A stretch of 64,000 bases of DNA from Pelodera strongyloides (Eukaryota; Nematoda; Chromadorea; Rhabditida; Rhabditidae), in assembly GCA_036852015.1 (NCBI GenBank), contig JAANDG010000175.1, forward strand, positions 124,001-188,000, given 5' to 3'. The notes under the pieces are model-generated. The model worked only from the letters and a program-made list of their open reading frames with translations. It was not told the DNA's origin and did no database searches. Positions 50,127 to 61,538 of this stretch are shown here, in pieces. Position numbers and translations under genes: made by a program. Numbering within the stretch: the stretch's first letter is position 1; each line of letters opens with the position of its first letter.

Positions 50127-53100
50127 CCCTCTCTCTCTCAATGATTGCATGGATGAGAAACATATGTTATGAAATGGGAGGATGTCTTCTACCACACAAA
50201 CCATCAATTATTTATGAAGAGAGACGGACTGACGAAAGGGAGAGAGGTTAGGAGGGAATCTCTATCTCGTCTCTTTCTCTCTGTATACTTCTTTTCTATT
50301 CCCTCTATCCCTCTCTTCCTCTCTGTTCCTCTCTTTCAAGGTCATCTTTCATCTTATATCCAGCAACAAGTTTAACGACTTTGTAAATGATCCACTGAAA
50401 TGAGGAACGAGAGGGTCAATCAACTAAAGCCCCGTAAGGACCAAGATATCTAAATAATAGTCTGTGACTTATTGTCGGAACCGTATCGAAATAAGGGTTC
50501 GGGTGCATAATGGTGCCGTTACAACTTGAAATCTTGATAGTGCGCGGCGAGTAATAAACATGCTTCCTTTCGGACGTTCCCCCACGTCGCCAGGTTATCG
50601 CCCCGCGCCCCCCGCTTATTTCACAGAGCACCTGAGCGGTTTAACGGACACCTCCATGAAAATGACCTTTGCAGACGTTCAATAGTTAGGTACAGTACTG
50701 GTTGGAACGGATTATACACGATGTAGCAGATCGAAAAAAGCGATGCATTTTATTGCATAGAAGTACGGAGAAGTTTGTCTATAGATTATCAGCAGTATGG
50801 ACGATAAAATATAATCGTTTCTTTATATTTGCAGCGTGTCTCCACTCGTCCACTTTTCTTTCTCAACTCCCGCTTCTCTTCACACACGCATACTCCTATA
50901 GGCCACCACAGATACCGTACACTAATGAGGTATGTTGAGATTATTAGTTATTCAGCTTAAAATTTTATGACGTCATCACTGACATAAGAACGAAAACGAG
51001 GATTCCATCTGGTTAAATTCATCAGCATAAAGCAGTAGATACAGAGAGCTTTGGGAATATGTATGGGAATATGGGGATATGAAAGGTTCTGGGAGACAAT
51101 GACTAAACTGGGAGTACTCTTCAAAATTGTACCAATAATATAATTGCAGGTTCCAACACTATGCGATCTCCGCACAGGAATCCCCTTAATAGACAGAGAA
51201 GAACGGTTCTTTGAGTCAATCGCACTGAAGGTAAGCATAGTGTATAGTGTATAGTGCCATCGACCTCTCCATCGCCTAACCAACAAGGAGCTCTTCTACA
51301 TATAGAGTGCTGACAAAGAGAGATGTTACCTAGACCTTAGTTTGACTTTTTTTAAAGGAATCTTTCTACAACTAGACATCTTACAGGCTCTGGGCGGCTT
51401 CCTGCTCGTACTCAACGACAACGGCGAGATCTACTACGCATCGGAGAACGTTGAGGAATACCTGGGATTCCATCAGTCGGATATTCTACATCAACCACTC
51501 TATGAATTGATACATTCTGGTAAGGATTCTTGTGACATCTTATATAATTGACACCTTTAGTTGAATGGTTATAAGCAGTGTTCACTAATCTTTTGAAACG
51601 TGTCTACGGTTATAAATTTTTAAAGGTATGACGCTTGTGGTCTTGTGGCACTATGAACACTTTCATTGAAAGGGGTCAGGACTGCTCGATCGTAACTGGC
51701 AAAGGAACATAAAATGAAAGATTATTAAAAAAATGTTTATAAAACCGCAAAATAAAATTAATTTAGAAGATCGAGAGGATATTCGACAGCAATTGGATCC
51801 CAATTTTAACCTTCCACCAAGTTGTGCTTCGGTCGACGACCTACTAAATACAGGTGGGCAAAAGTAAATATTAACTACGGTAAGTTTGGGTTACGCTATG
51901 GAGCCCAAAAGATGACATTCCCTTTAATTTCAGACAATCTCCACTGTTTGGAACGTAACGCAAATGCTCGTTTCCGGTGTTTATTGGATAATACTTGCGG
52001 GTTTTTGGTGAGTCTTCATTTTCCCAAATTACGGCGAAATGCATAATCTTAATGTTTTTCTTTTGACTGTGATCATTACGACACCTTTTGTCTAGTATTT
52101 TGTTTGTTGAGACGTGTATTTGTGGTAGAAAGTGAAAAAATGTAGCATAACCTTAATGTTTTTCTTTTGACTGTTATCATTACGACACCTTTTGTCTAGC
52201 ATTTTCTTTGTTGAGTCGTTTGTTTGTGGTAGAAAGTGAAAAAAAAACATATTGTAAAACAAAATCAAATTATGGCAAATTATTATGATAATCAATGTTT
52301 AGCGGATAGACCTCCACGGTAAACTATTATCCCTTCACGGGCTCCCTTCATCCTACGTCGCGGGCAGGAGTCAGGCTGGAGCAGTTATAGGAATGGTCGC
52401 GCTGTGCACGTAAGTTAAAGCGAAATACCGGCCGATTTTTCAAACACATAAGCTGCATAAGAATGCTGGTGCACTCGATGTGTTTCAAAAATGTTTCAAA
52501 AACAGGTCGATATTTTGCTTTAAAATGATAACAACTTATGTTTTAATCTGTAATCCTAGAATGAATTCCCAATGTATACAGCTCATGTTCTTGAAACATA
52601 ATACAGTGGCTTAATTCAACTTATTGTTAGGTGTGAATTCGGAGATTACTTCAAGAATTATGAAAAATGCACCCGAATGTTGAATTTAAATAATATATGT
52701 TTTAGTCCTTTCGTCCCACCAAATACAAGTGATCTCCTTGCCGAGGATCTAATATTAAAGACAAAGCATCAGTTAGATGGAACCGTCGTCAGTATGGATC
52801 AGAAGTGAGTCAACTACATACATAGAAGTGGAAGTTATGTACTTAGAATAAGAAATCCCTTTCAAGTCCTATTGAAACGTATAAATTAACTTTTCGAAAG
52901 AAATGAGAAACGGTCACAGGATTATTTATGACATGTTATTTTGAAACATATTCTTTATATTATAACGGCATTCCCATGTGTTATATGCACATTTTCTGAG
53001 CCCGACTGCGCCGGAAGGGCACAAAAATGGAGTATGCGGCACAATGTGTACAAAAATAAACAAATATCCAGTATATGTTTCACGAACCAGAGGCACTACC

Positions 53101-55579
53101 GCTTTAAATTATAATATGTATTCTTTTTCTTATGGTTAGGGTGCACGACATGCTCGAAGTGACCGAGAACGACCTCCCTCTCTCTTTATATCAACTGGCA
53201 CATCCACAAGATGCACTCTGTTTAGCAGAAGCACATAAAGAAGGTAGAGATTTCTTGAACTGGCCAAGACACGTTTCAAAAGCACCAGCCATATCATTAT
53301 TCAAAATTCGATTGTTTCAGTGCTGAAGAATGGTTCGTCGGGACTTCTAATTTATCGTTTGATATCAACAAAATCAAGTAGAATGTACTACATCCAGAGC
53401 AGCTGTCGGATGTTTTATAAAAATGGGAAACCCGATGCAATTGGACTCACACATAGGTTACTGAAGTAAGTCAAGTCTCCGAGTTGTAAATACTGACTAA
53501 CCCAAAAATAATATATCTTCAAGACGAAATTTTTCATAAGACGTGAGGTCCGATTGTGCATTAGATCATATACAACGTGCTTCAGATTTTTTTTTAGAAA
53601 TTTAATAATTAAACTTTCTCAACTAGCAATTATGTCCTTATTTCAGTGAGGTTGAGGGGACAATGTTGCTGGAGAAGCGTTCTTCCCTCAAAGCGAAGTT
53701 GCTCTCTTTTGATGATTCGCTGCTGCAGTCCCCCCGCAACTTGCAGTCTGCTGCCGCCCTACCGGTTCCCCTCAGAGATGAAGTACTCGAGTCGATGCAG
53801 GGGTATGTTGCTAGATGAGCAAAAACACTATTTCGATTTACAGGATAAGATAATTATAACATTATGGAGGCTCGAGCCTTCAAAGATAAAACGATAAGCG
53901 GCAGTATTAGAGTCACTGAGGACAGCAGCCCGATGACCGCCGCAGATGCTTCCATACTTTGGAAGCGTTAACACTGAGCATGCTTTAGCCATAAGCTGTG
54001 TCTACGAGCCTGTGGCTTGATAATTATTTATGCCGAAACGTCGTTAATTACTAATTAACGATAAGAAATGAATTCGGGAATCCAGAAGTATCGCAACCTG
54101 CCACATCGCATTTCAACCATTATAATTTTATTGAATTATCCATTTCCAGCTTCCCGTCCACCTCTGTACCCTCTGTTGGTCGGAAGCGAAAGTCGCGACA
54201 ACTCAGCGAAGAGCAGCTGCAGCTTCAACAACAACAAAATGTTGTCGAGCAGCAGCCAATTCCACGAGTGTTCGAGGGAATTCCATCTATTTGGGGACAA
54301 TTGCCACAGGTAAGTAATATATCTTGCCCAAAATACAGTAGCCGCAAGCGCAAACAACTATTGTGTGAAATTTATCTTTGCCCGTTAATTCCTTTTGTTT
54401 ACATCTCGCGGGCGGCCGGGAAGTTACTCCGGCGTGCGTCAGACCTGATCCGAAACTCAGCATGTAGCGCGAAAAAGTGTAAGGTCTTCTCACTAAATTA
54501 CTCTATTTCAGGGCATCATCTCTGACCTTCCTCTGGGTGCCTGCCTCCCTGATCCGTCTGGTGCTCTGCGGTGGCCGAGTGCTGATTGGACGGAAATGTA
54601 TGCTCAAGCTCCATATCCAACACATGGTAGGTCATGATTTTCATTCAGATTTTTTACCCGGTAGAATCGTAGCAAATATCCGTAGGTTGTAGTTTGTGTT
54701 TCGTAAATTGGTAGTTAAGAGGTTGCAGCGAATATTTGATGTCTTCATGGTTTACCAGCCTAGTCCAATGTCCAAAGTCAGCTATAATATTTCAGTAAAT
54801 GTCCATCACCCAATAGTTCCTTCAATGCCTTCAATGCACGAATTCCCCATCGTCGACTATCATCAATGGCAACCGTCCACTTCACATGGTAAGTATGCAA
54901 ATTGAGCATTTTACCTCACTCGAAACTTCCTCGTGATCCTATCTCTGTATCTCTCTCTCTCTCTCTCTCTCTTTCTTGATCTCTCCCTTTCTTTCTATAG
55001 TTTTTTTCCTCTTCCTTATATCTCTGTCTCTGCCTCCATAAGTCAGGGTAGATATAATTTTTAGATATTCAGCAAAAACAACGGTTCAGCTTCCAAATAT
55101 ATGACCTTGTCCTCGAGAACAACTGTGACATTGTTAGAAGATGTTCGTAGTAAGTGGGTCACGTTTACGGTGTGTCTTTACTGGATTACTACTATTTTCT
55201 GTCAGATATACTGTATTTCTCCCTTGCAGCCCTCCCTCAAGTGCCCGTGACTCCTGCAATTCTACCTGAACTCGCATCACTCGATGAAATTGCCGCCAAG
55301 AATTTCCACTACCAAGAATATCAGAAGGTTTTACTTGTTTTCTTTTTTTGATCGAGTAATATCCAAATGAGCTCTTACAACGTGTGACAAGGACAAGACA
55401 TTGTGCTATAACTGAACATGAGCACTTGCAAAATATAATTGTAATATATATAAATACATAAATAAATAAATAATAATGTTTTCTTCCAGCAACCCGACTA
55501 TCCTCTCCCTCCATTTGCGGCTCCTTCGAGTGGTTTTCATCTGATCTCAGAAGTAACTCACACATTACTGGGTCAATAA
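45229..55579 (+). CDS. ahr-1: aryl hydrocarbon receptor (bHLH-PAS) AHR-1
   Basis: Eighteen exons join in frame to 620 residues (C. elegans AHR-1 is about 602): 45229-45266, 48457-48512, 48713-48844, 50835-50929, 51150-51230, 51387-51519, 51767-51853, 51934-52007, 52303-52409, 52706-52804, 53140-53243, 53321-53465, 53647-53802, 54150-54309, 54512-54626, 54796-54888, 55230-55327, 55490-55579. The short first exon encodes MYASKRRQRNFK, the same start as the C. elegans protein as I remember it. The basic helix-loop-helix follows (NPSKRHRERLNGELETV to SRLDKLSVLRLAVSYLQ, about residues 20-72), then PAS-A (FLLVLNDNGEIYYASENV, YLGFHQSD) and PAS-B (LKTKHQLDGTVVSMDQKV to IGLTHRLLNEVEG). A Gln/Pro-rich C-terminal half ends SSGFHLISEVTHTL. 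The family acts as a nuclear heterodimer with ARNT/AHA-1 and controls neuronal fate in nematodes; C. elegans AHR-1 does not bind dioxin. The C-terminal exons 15-17 are less conserved, so their edges are less sure. Confidence 0.96.
45453..45582. mobile_element. short inverted-repeat element in ahr-1 intron 1
   Basis: GAGGCCATATTCACCACTC at the left is matched by GAGTGGTGAATACGGCCTC at the right, 130 bp overall, with a GC-richer centre. This fits a small MITE unrelated to the TTAA families. Confidence 0.65.
46922..46931 (+). promoter_or_regulatory. TATA-box-like sequence in ahr-1 intron 1
   Basis: GTCTATAAAAAGG is a strong TATA match in the long first intron. An open frame beginning near 47001 follows it, but it does not splice to AHR-1 in any obvious way. 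It may be a chance match or an internal promoter. Confidence 0.2.
50051..50139. repeat. pyrimidine-rich (CT)n tract
   Basis: A run of CT/CCT with a perfect CT core lies in ahr-1 intron 3. A less regular pyrimidine tract continues at about 50265-50345. Confidence 0.93.
52041..52247. repeat. tandem duplication, unit about 104 bp, in ahr-1 intron 8
   Basis: Two head-to-tail copies begin GCATAA-CTTAATGTTTTTC and share GATCATTACGACACC-like and TTTGTGGTAGAAAGTGAAAA sequence, with a few differences. The second copy ends shortly before exon 9. Confidence 0.93.
52415..52523. mobile_element. internally deleted TTAAAGCGAAAT-family MITE in ahr-1 intron 9
   Basis: The ends are TTAAAGCGAAATACCGGCCG and an inverted partner ending GATATTTTGCTTTAA. 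Only 109 bp remain against 150-182 in related copies: the middle is missing and ATGTTTCAAAA is doubled near the right end. Confidence 0.85.
54951..54972. repeat. (CT)n microsatellite
   Basis: Eleven CT units lie in the intron before ahr-1 exon 17. Confidence 0.9.
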
Positions 55580-57101
55580 CCGGGGTGAGGATGAGTCGAC
55601 GTGGCCGAGTGGCTAAGAGCGTCCATCTTCATGAGTAATACGACGAAAGTTCGGTTCTATTCAGCGAGTTAAGAAATTTTCTTCATGAAATATGACTTGA
55701 ATTTAGAGTTCTTACTAAAATAAAATTGAAGAGTATGATGTGCGACTATGATGAGAATCCTGTGACTCTTTTTTTTATTCTTCTCAAATTTTTTTTCTTT
55801 TCTCTAGTCAAAAGTTGGTGATTTTTGCTGCCTATTTTGTCAATTTAATTTTTATTTTGCCCATCTCAATTCACGGGTAATTAGTATATAATGCCAGCAT
55901 GAGTTGCAATTTTTTAGTATTTAATTTGAAATGTTCTTAGTGGCGTTTAGTATTTAATAACTTTTGTTAAAGATCAAATACATGACAATCATTTATTTCA
56001 AGTAAAGGATTAATAATTCATCTTTTTTAATACATTTGAATGAAGAACGCGACGAAAACACAAAATAAAAGGGAAATATGTAAGGAATTCTCGGCATTCC
56101 GCACTCTTTCATCAATAGAAATTAAGCTTTGTATTAGATGAAACTTGTTCCGATAACTTCTGCAAACCTTCTTCAAATATTAATGTTGATCGCAGTCATC
56201 CTGAAGAATTGTTAGTGAATACAGCGGTAAAAATGACTAAAGACAGAGCGTATAAAAGAATTTGCCTCCTAACAGGGAAAGATAACTAACGTTACAAGTC
56301 GTAGTGTAGACAACAAGAAGGCGTGCGCGTTTATAGAAGCGCTTTACATTAGTGTTTTCAAGATTACATTACATTTGTGTACATTAGTGTACATAAGTAG
56401 ATTAGCTCACATTAGTGTGAATATAACTTCTTTACATAGTGCTTCCATCATTACATTTCATCATTGCAATTATCATGATAATAATTTTATTTCCCTACCT
56501 CCTTATGATTTCCCTTCTCTACAAAACTGTCCACAGGACAAGTTGACGCTCCGGAAGCGGTCCAGAAATCGGAATTTAGAGAATCTCTTGATTCGGAAGC
56601 AGATGAACCATTCTGAAAAAGACGAGCCATTCGATTTAAATATCGATAACTTTATCAGAGCTAACTATAAAGCTGCAATTTTCTTGTGAAGTTTAGATGT
56701 ATGAATCTCGTTCGATTGAAAACTTCAATGTCGAATAGAAAATACAAATGTTTCACAAAATAAAAAAAAAACAAAGCGCACAGAACCCTTGTTTGACACC
56801 TCATAAAAAAGTTTAAAAAAAAGATGAACCTGATGCTCGGACATGGTTCTATCGCTCGTTTTGTTCATAAGAGACTCAGAGGCGGAGAGCAACTGAAATA
56901 GATGGATTGGAAATTGGACTGAATATGTACTTCAAGTTTCTAAGTACTAAAATCTGAAATGTTAGTTTAATAACGGATTGGCAACCGGAGTACAGTACCC
57001 TTGTGCGAGCCTTAGCACCATCGGCGTGCCTAGCACCATCGGCGTGCCGTTTCCTAGGTACCCTACAACAGTAAGCAACGTGATATCGATCGATTATCAG
57101 A
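55580..57101. other. ahr-1 3' flank and intergenic stretch
   Basis: This holds an AATAAA at 55719-55724, suited to ahr-1, and an A-box-bearing sequence at about 55597. An acceptor-led open exon at 56537-56689 is discussed as a finding. A 20-bp duplication (AGCACCATCGGCGTGCC) lies at about 57008-57047. No independent gene is recognised. Confidence 0.45.
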
Positions 57102-58356
57102 CTACAGTATGACAGACAGTATCGATCCAGTTATTGATTTCCATGCTCTTGTGATATTGATTGATTGGTTGTGTATACTGACTCGCGGTCTCTTCACCTC
57201 GGTCGGCGCGGCCAATTCAGTGGGAGTGCGCAGATGACGAGTCGGATCCGAGAGACACGCGGAAGAGAGAGACGACGGACATTCACGTTTACGACGAGAT
57301 GATACTACGGTAGCCGGGACCTGGAATAGAATCCTTAGTTTGGCCACATTGTGTTAGTGATCACCGAACGCCGCGTTTATTAGTACATCTGACAGTGGGT
57401 GCAGAACGTCATTGTAGGGACATTGCTGGGAAAGGGTGGGACAGCGTCGAGGCTTGACTATACAAATAATAATGGAACCCCACCTGTTCGGTGTCCTCCC
57501 TGCCAACCGCTTGAATACTGTAGATGACCGAGTTCAGTGCCTTTTGTGTCTCCAGAAGCTCGCCGTCGCGTCTAGATAGCTCCACGCGAACGTTGTCAAG
57601 CTGAATTATCGGTCATTACCAGCACTGCGCCCTACGCCTGAGAATAATGAAAAATGAATAGCGAAAAAATTGTGATGTTTGCTGTCCGGTCTTTTCATCT
57701 CTAAATCAATTTCAACTCACATGCTTCAGTTCGGATTCCAATTCTTTTTTCCAAGTTTCAAGACTGCCGGCGACTGCTTCGTGAACTGCCGACGCGTTGA
57801 GATCGGTCTGTAAGAGTAGGTCTTGTCTGGAGGATACTTAGAAAGTTTCCTAGGATTTGTGCACTAGACCACAAAGCTAACTTACGCTTATGAATATAGA
57901 TAAGATATCTAACTACGAGCTTAGAATCTTATTCACTGCATGAAAAGGTTGCCTGGTCTTGAAGCACACATTGTACCGTATGTGTCAAGATCAAAACTAC
58001 TATACTACACTGCGCCCACCTTATGTTGTGTCTTATTCAGAGTATACTGTAATTGATTTGTCTCCGTCCGATCACCAGTTGCCTCTTCGGCAATGGTCTT
58101 CTCACGGAGGAGGCCAATTACATCCAGAAGAGGCTGAAATGGAAAAGCAATTAGGCAATTAATTGGAATTGAGATGTTAATTATCATTTATTGATTGAAA
58201 GCTTGAAAGATTGATGTAAGAGAAGGACCCGAATAAACAAAACTTGAATTACCCCCACCACCCATTTTTTCCCTTTACTTCGGCGAATGTGTTGCGCTGA
58301 TCAATTTATCTTTACAAAAAATAACTCACAGTGATATTAGTTTCAAGTTTAGACAT
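57102..58356 (-). CDS. small coiled-coil protein of unknown function
   Basis: Five exons on the minus strand (58330-58356, 58020-58133, 57721-57807, 57484-57600, 57102-57320) join in frame to 187 residues. All four introns are phase 0 with good donors and CAG acceptors. I do not recognise the protein. The N-terminal two thirds are charged and helical with heptad-like leucines (LLDVIGLLREK, SLETWKKELESELKH, VRVELSRRDGELLETQKAL), suggesting a coiled coil. The C-terminal 70 residues are basic and rich in Ser and Pro (SSRRKRECPSS, TEVKRPRVS), so they may be disordered or carry a nuclear signal. No signal peptide or membrane segment is seen. A cytoskeletal, kinetochore or chromatin-associated role would be a guess. 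The all-phase-0 structure and the 27-base first exon could also mean a missed upstream exon. Confidence 0.7.
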
Positions 58357-58578
58357 GTTATTTGTTTCTCACACACCACGAGAAGATACAGTATTGGGAG
58401 AGACTAGAAAATACAAATAGAAGTAGAATTATAGGAATAAGTAGGGAAAGAGCATCGTTTTGAATAGCGGCTTCCGGCTCAATTGGGAAATCACATTTGC
58501 ATGCGTTATAATCAGTTGGGAGAATTGAAATTGTACATAGGCAAACACGAAATTTGAAACTGAAATATATCGTATGAC

Positions 58579-59573
58579 GGCGCATTCGAGATGGACATTT
58601 CCGGAACAGAAAAAGAAAACGTTTGGTTTGAGATGGATTTCATGTGGCCGTATGCACGAACGACCGGGGACCTCCCGGCCGGGAGGCACCCGCTAGAGCC
58701 GTCCCCACCCGGTATATGGCCCCCGGTATGCACGAAACTCCGGGTGCGGGAGGCTGACGCACTTTTGGATTTTGGGCGCGAAATTTCAAATTTTATTAAT
58801 TTATACTCGATTTCGGTGTAAAATTCAGTTTTTTTTTTTCAGTAAACGGAATAAAAGGAGGAAAGGAAAGATAAGATTCCATAATTATACCATGTTTACT
58901 CTTGTCTATATAGTATGTGTTTCTTTTCAAGTTATTTTGTGGAAAAACGGCAGTTATGTGATAAACCACACTACTTATGCATGTTGCGGTGCTAATGAAT
59001 TTAATAGTATTTCTTATAAATTTAAGGGAGCTTGAGTGTGTTTTGTGTGTTAATCGCGTTGTTGTCGAATAATTGGTTTAAATACTATCAAATGTGGAGA
59101 AAAAAATTATCACCTCGTAAACACATCGTAGGACAGAAAAGCTTTTGTTTCATAACTGTTTTTACTTCCCCAGCTACCCTAAATGAGCTTACTAAGCAAA
59201 AATATGGAATATTTCAACAAAAAATCCGTTATAATAGTTGAGTACCCGGTCCTTTTGTCCGGGTACGAAATTCGCCCCCGCGGGAGCCTCCGGGGACCTC
59301 CCAGAGTTTCGTGCATACCGGGAGACGGCTCTTTGCCGGGGACCTCCCACTGGGGACCTCTGGGAGGCTCCCAGTGCGTTCGTGCATACGGCCACAGAAA
59401 AGAATGCAATTGCCACGCATATACATGCAAATGATCGATTGATTTTAGTTTCAATTACGGTACATTTGCATTTTCGACAATTATTTTGCATGTATTATTT
59501 TTTTTTTCTCGGTGTCCATCTCGAACCACTTTTTTCTTTTCTTTTCCGGAAAATGTCCAACTCGAATGCGCCC
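58579..59573. mobile_element. 1-kb composite palindrome with GC-rich inner arms
   Basis: The outer ends are GGCGCATTCGAGATGGACAT and its inverse. Inside them lie GC-rich arms sharing GGCCGTATGCACGAACG, AGAGCCGTC and GGTATGCACGAAACTC (58642-58760, inverted at 59247-59394). An AT-rich core of roughly 480 bp separates the arms and has no credible coding frame. The many frames at 59179-59576 on both strands only reflect the GC-rich palindrome. A centre-deleted relative is at 27936-28171. Confidence 0.8.
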
Positions 59574-61538
59574 TGATCGCCAACCTCGAAAGTTTCTAAA
59601 ACTAGTCTAGTCTAGTCTAAAACTACAAAATGGTTGGCTGCTTGCCTGTATACAATTTCTTTGATTATATGTCATTTACACCTATTTTTTTTCATTTTAT
59701 TTTCGGTGGATGTATATGCTATTTTCATTTTATCTTTGAATTATAACTACTTATTGAATATTGAATATTGAATTAGTTGATCGCCTCTTATGGCGTTGCG
59801 CTCATTCTAAGAGTCTAATAAACATTCAAACATTAAAAGACTTTGTCCCTGTGCCGCAAAAATGTCGCGAAAGTTGTAGTTTAGAGTATAATATGTGGAA
59901 TTTTCATCCTATTCATATACACATTCATTACACGAGAATATCCAACTAACAATCTGTATAGGACAAAGAACAAGTTCCCGATCAGGCTCAATCAATTCCT
60001 TTCTTAATAGATCAAATCTTTACAGTGTTGTATCTCTCCCAAAACCAGATGTTTACAAGCTGCTTTTCGAGATATTTAGTTTAGTATATGCACACATCCC
60101 CCTTAATTCCTTAATCGTCTGCATTTACTTACAAAAAAAACGTTTCGTTCATAGCATAAGCTTAGATGTAAAGACGATAAGTAAGTACATAGGACATGAA
60201 TAATTTATTATGTTTTTCAAAATACATTTCAAAATAATGCTTGCTCTATTTGTGACTAACAAACCCGAACAGAGACTAACAGAGAGAGAAGGAGAGAGAG
60301 AGAGAGAAATAGTGGAACATAAACATCGAGCAATGAATTCATAACAATAACGTCCGTTCTGTCTGCTCCAAAAAAGCATGAAACATCAGTGTCTACTAGA
60401 GTCTACACCGTAGCAAACATCGTAGTATATGAATATACATCTTATGCCTATAGACGCCTATGATTGTGATTTAAACAGTAACGCAAACGAGAAATAACCT
60501 ATATCTATAGTTTTTTAGTTCTATGCTTTGACGAGCTGCTAGCCTTCCGATATCAGAATATTTACACCTCAATTACGATCATTTTTCTATCTCATAAAAA
60601 TAATAATACTATTAATTTATTGACACATTATCTATGATATAAGTGTGCATCATATAAAATGATGATGAGAAGGTTAACAAATTAAGCCACATGTAACAAT
60701 TAGCTTGAGGTTCCTTGATAAGAAAAGAGTAACAAACTCTGCAAATCAATTCACCAATTTGCTTGATTGTTTCACCATTGTTGAAATTTGAATTTTCGTG
60801 CATTACCTCAGGAAATAAAACAATGCATAACACACAAAGCGAAAAAAAATCCTACTTTTGTGTCCTTATCTCCTTTCAATAGATCTCATTTGTTTTCAAA
60901 CATTTTACTCTGTGTTGGCTTTTGTGCGCATCTCTCTGATGTAATAAATTATTATTTTTATTATAAGTATTACAACTCACAGCATAAATGTATATACTAC
61001 GACATGCCTAAGAATCAGTTTCTGCCTAGCCACCTTGCTCAAATTCTAGCATCCGTAATATACCTCCACAGGCAGTAATTCGAATGCGCTATGCACGAAA
61101 ATCCTTGTACCTGACATGGTAGTTTTCTGGATAAGCCATTTGCTAGTATTTTCTTTTCTTTTTCTTCTTTTCTTTTTCTATTATGTCCCATTTTCTGGGC
61201 TCATTGTCTCTTCAAGTTTCTATCTCCAAGGTTATTTCAACCGACGATAACAAACGCTTTTTCTCGCTTTCAATGCAGAAACCCACACCGAAAATCACTC
61301 ATGTTCTATGTTTTTTCTAAAACCGCAGTGCTAGATTCTAGGTAGGCAAAATTCCACCCGATACTGCAAATTTATTCCATTTTTTTACTGATAATTGATT
61401 ATTTACTAATGATCTAAATGATTCATAGTCCGAACTTAGAATTAATTAAATATTAGCGGGATAGAATCGTCTCGATGTCTACCGCAATTTTCCTTGTAAC
61501 CATTAATTATATTATTTACTTATTCATTTACATAGTTA
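59574..61538. other. gene-poor AT-rich stretch
   Basis: No secure gene. A minus-strand open segment at about 60650-60815, with an AG-preceded start (GTAATGCACGAAAATTC), has fairly protein-like composition (VMHENSNFNNGETIKQIGEL). It has no recognised family and no partner exons. Confidence 0.4.
60281..60307. repeat. (GA)n tract
   Basis: A short GA repeat with one interruption. Confidence 0.9.

Noticed and set aside
57102..58356. Kinesin-14 (KLP-15/16) fragment, suggested by synteny with C41G7
   Set aside because: No motor-domain motif (P-loop GxxxxGKT or SSRSH) is present in the five exons.
59179..59576. Five overlapping open frames on both strands
   Set aside because: They all fall on the GC-rich arm of a palindromic element, where stop codons are rare by composition.
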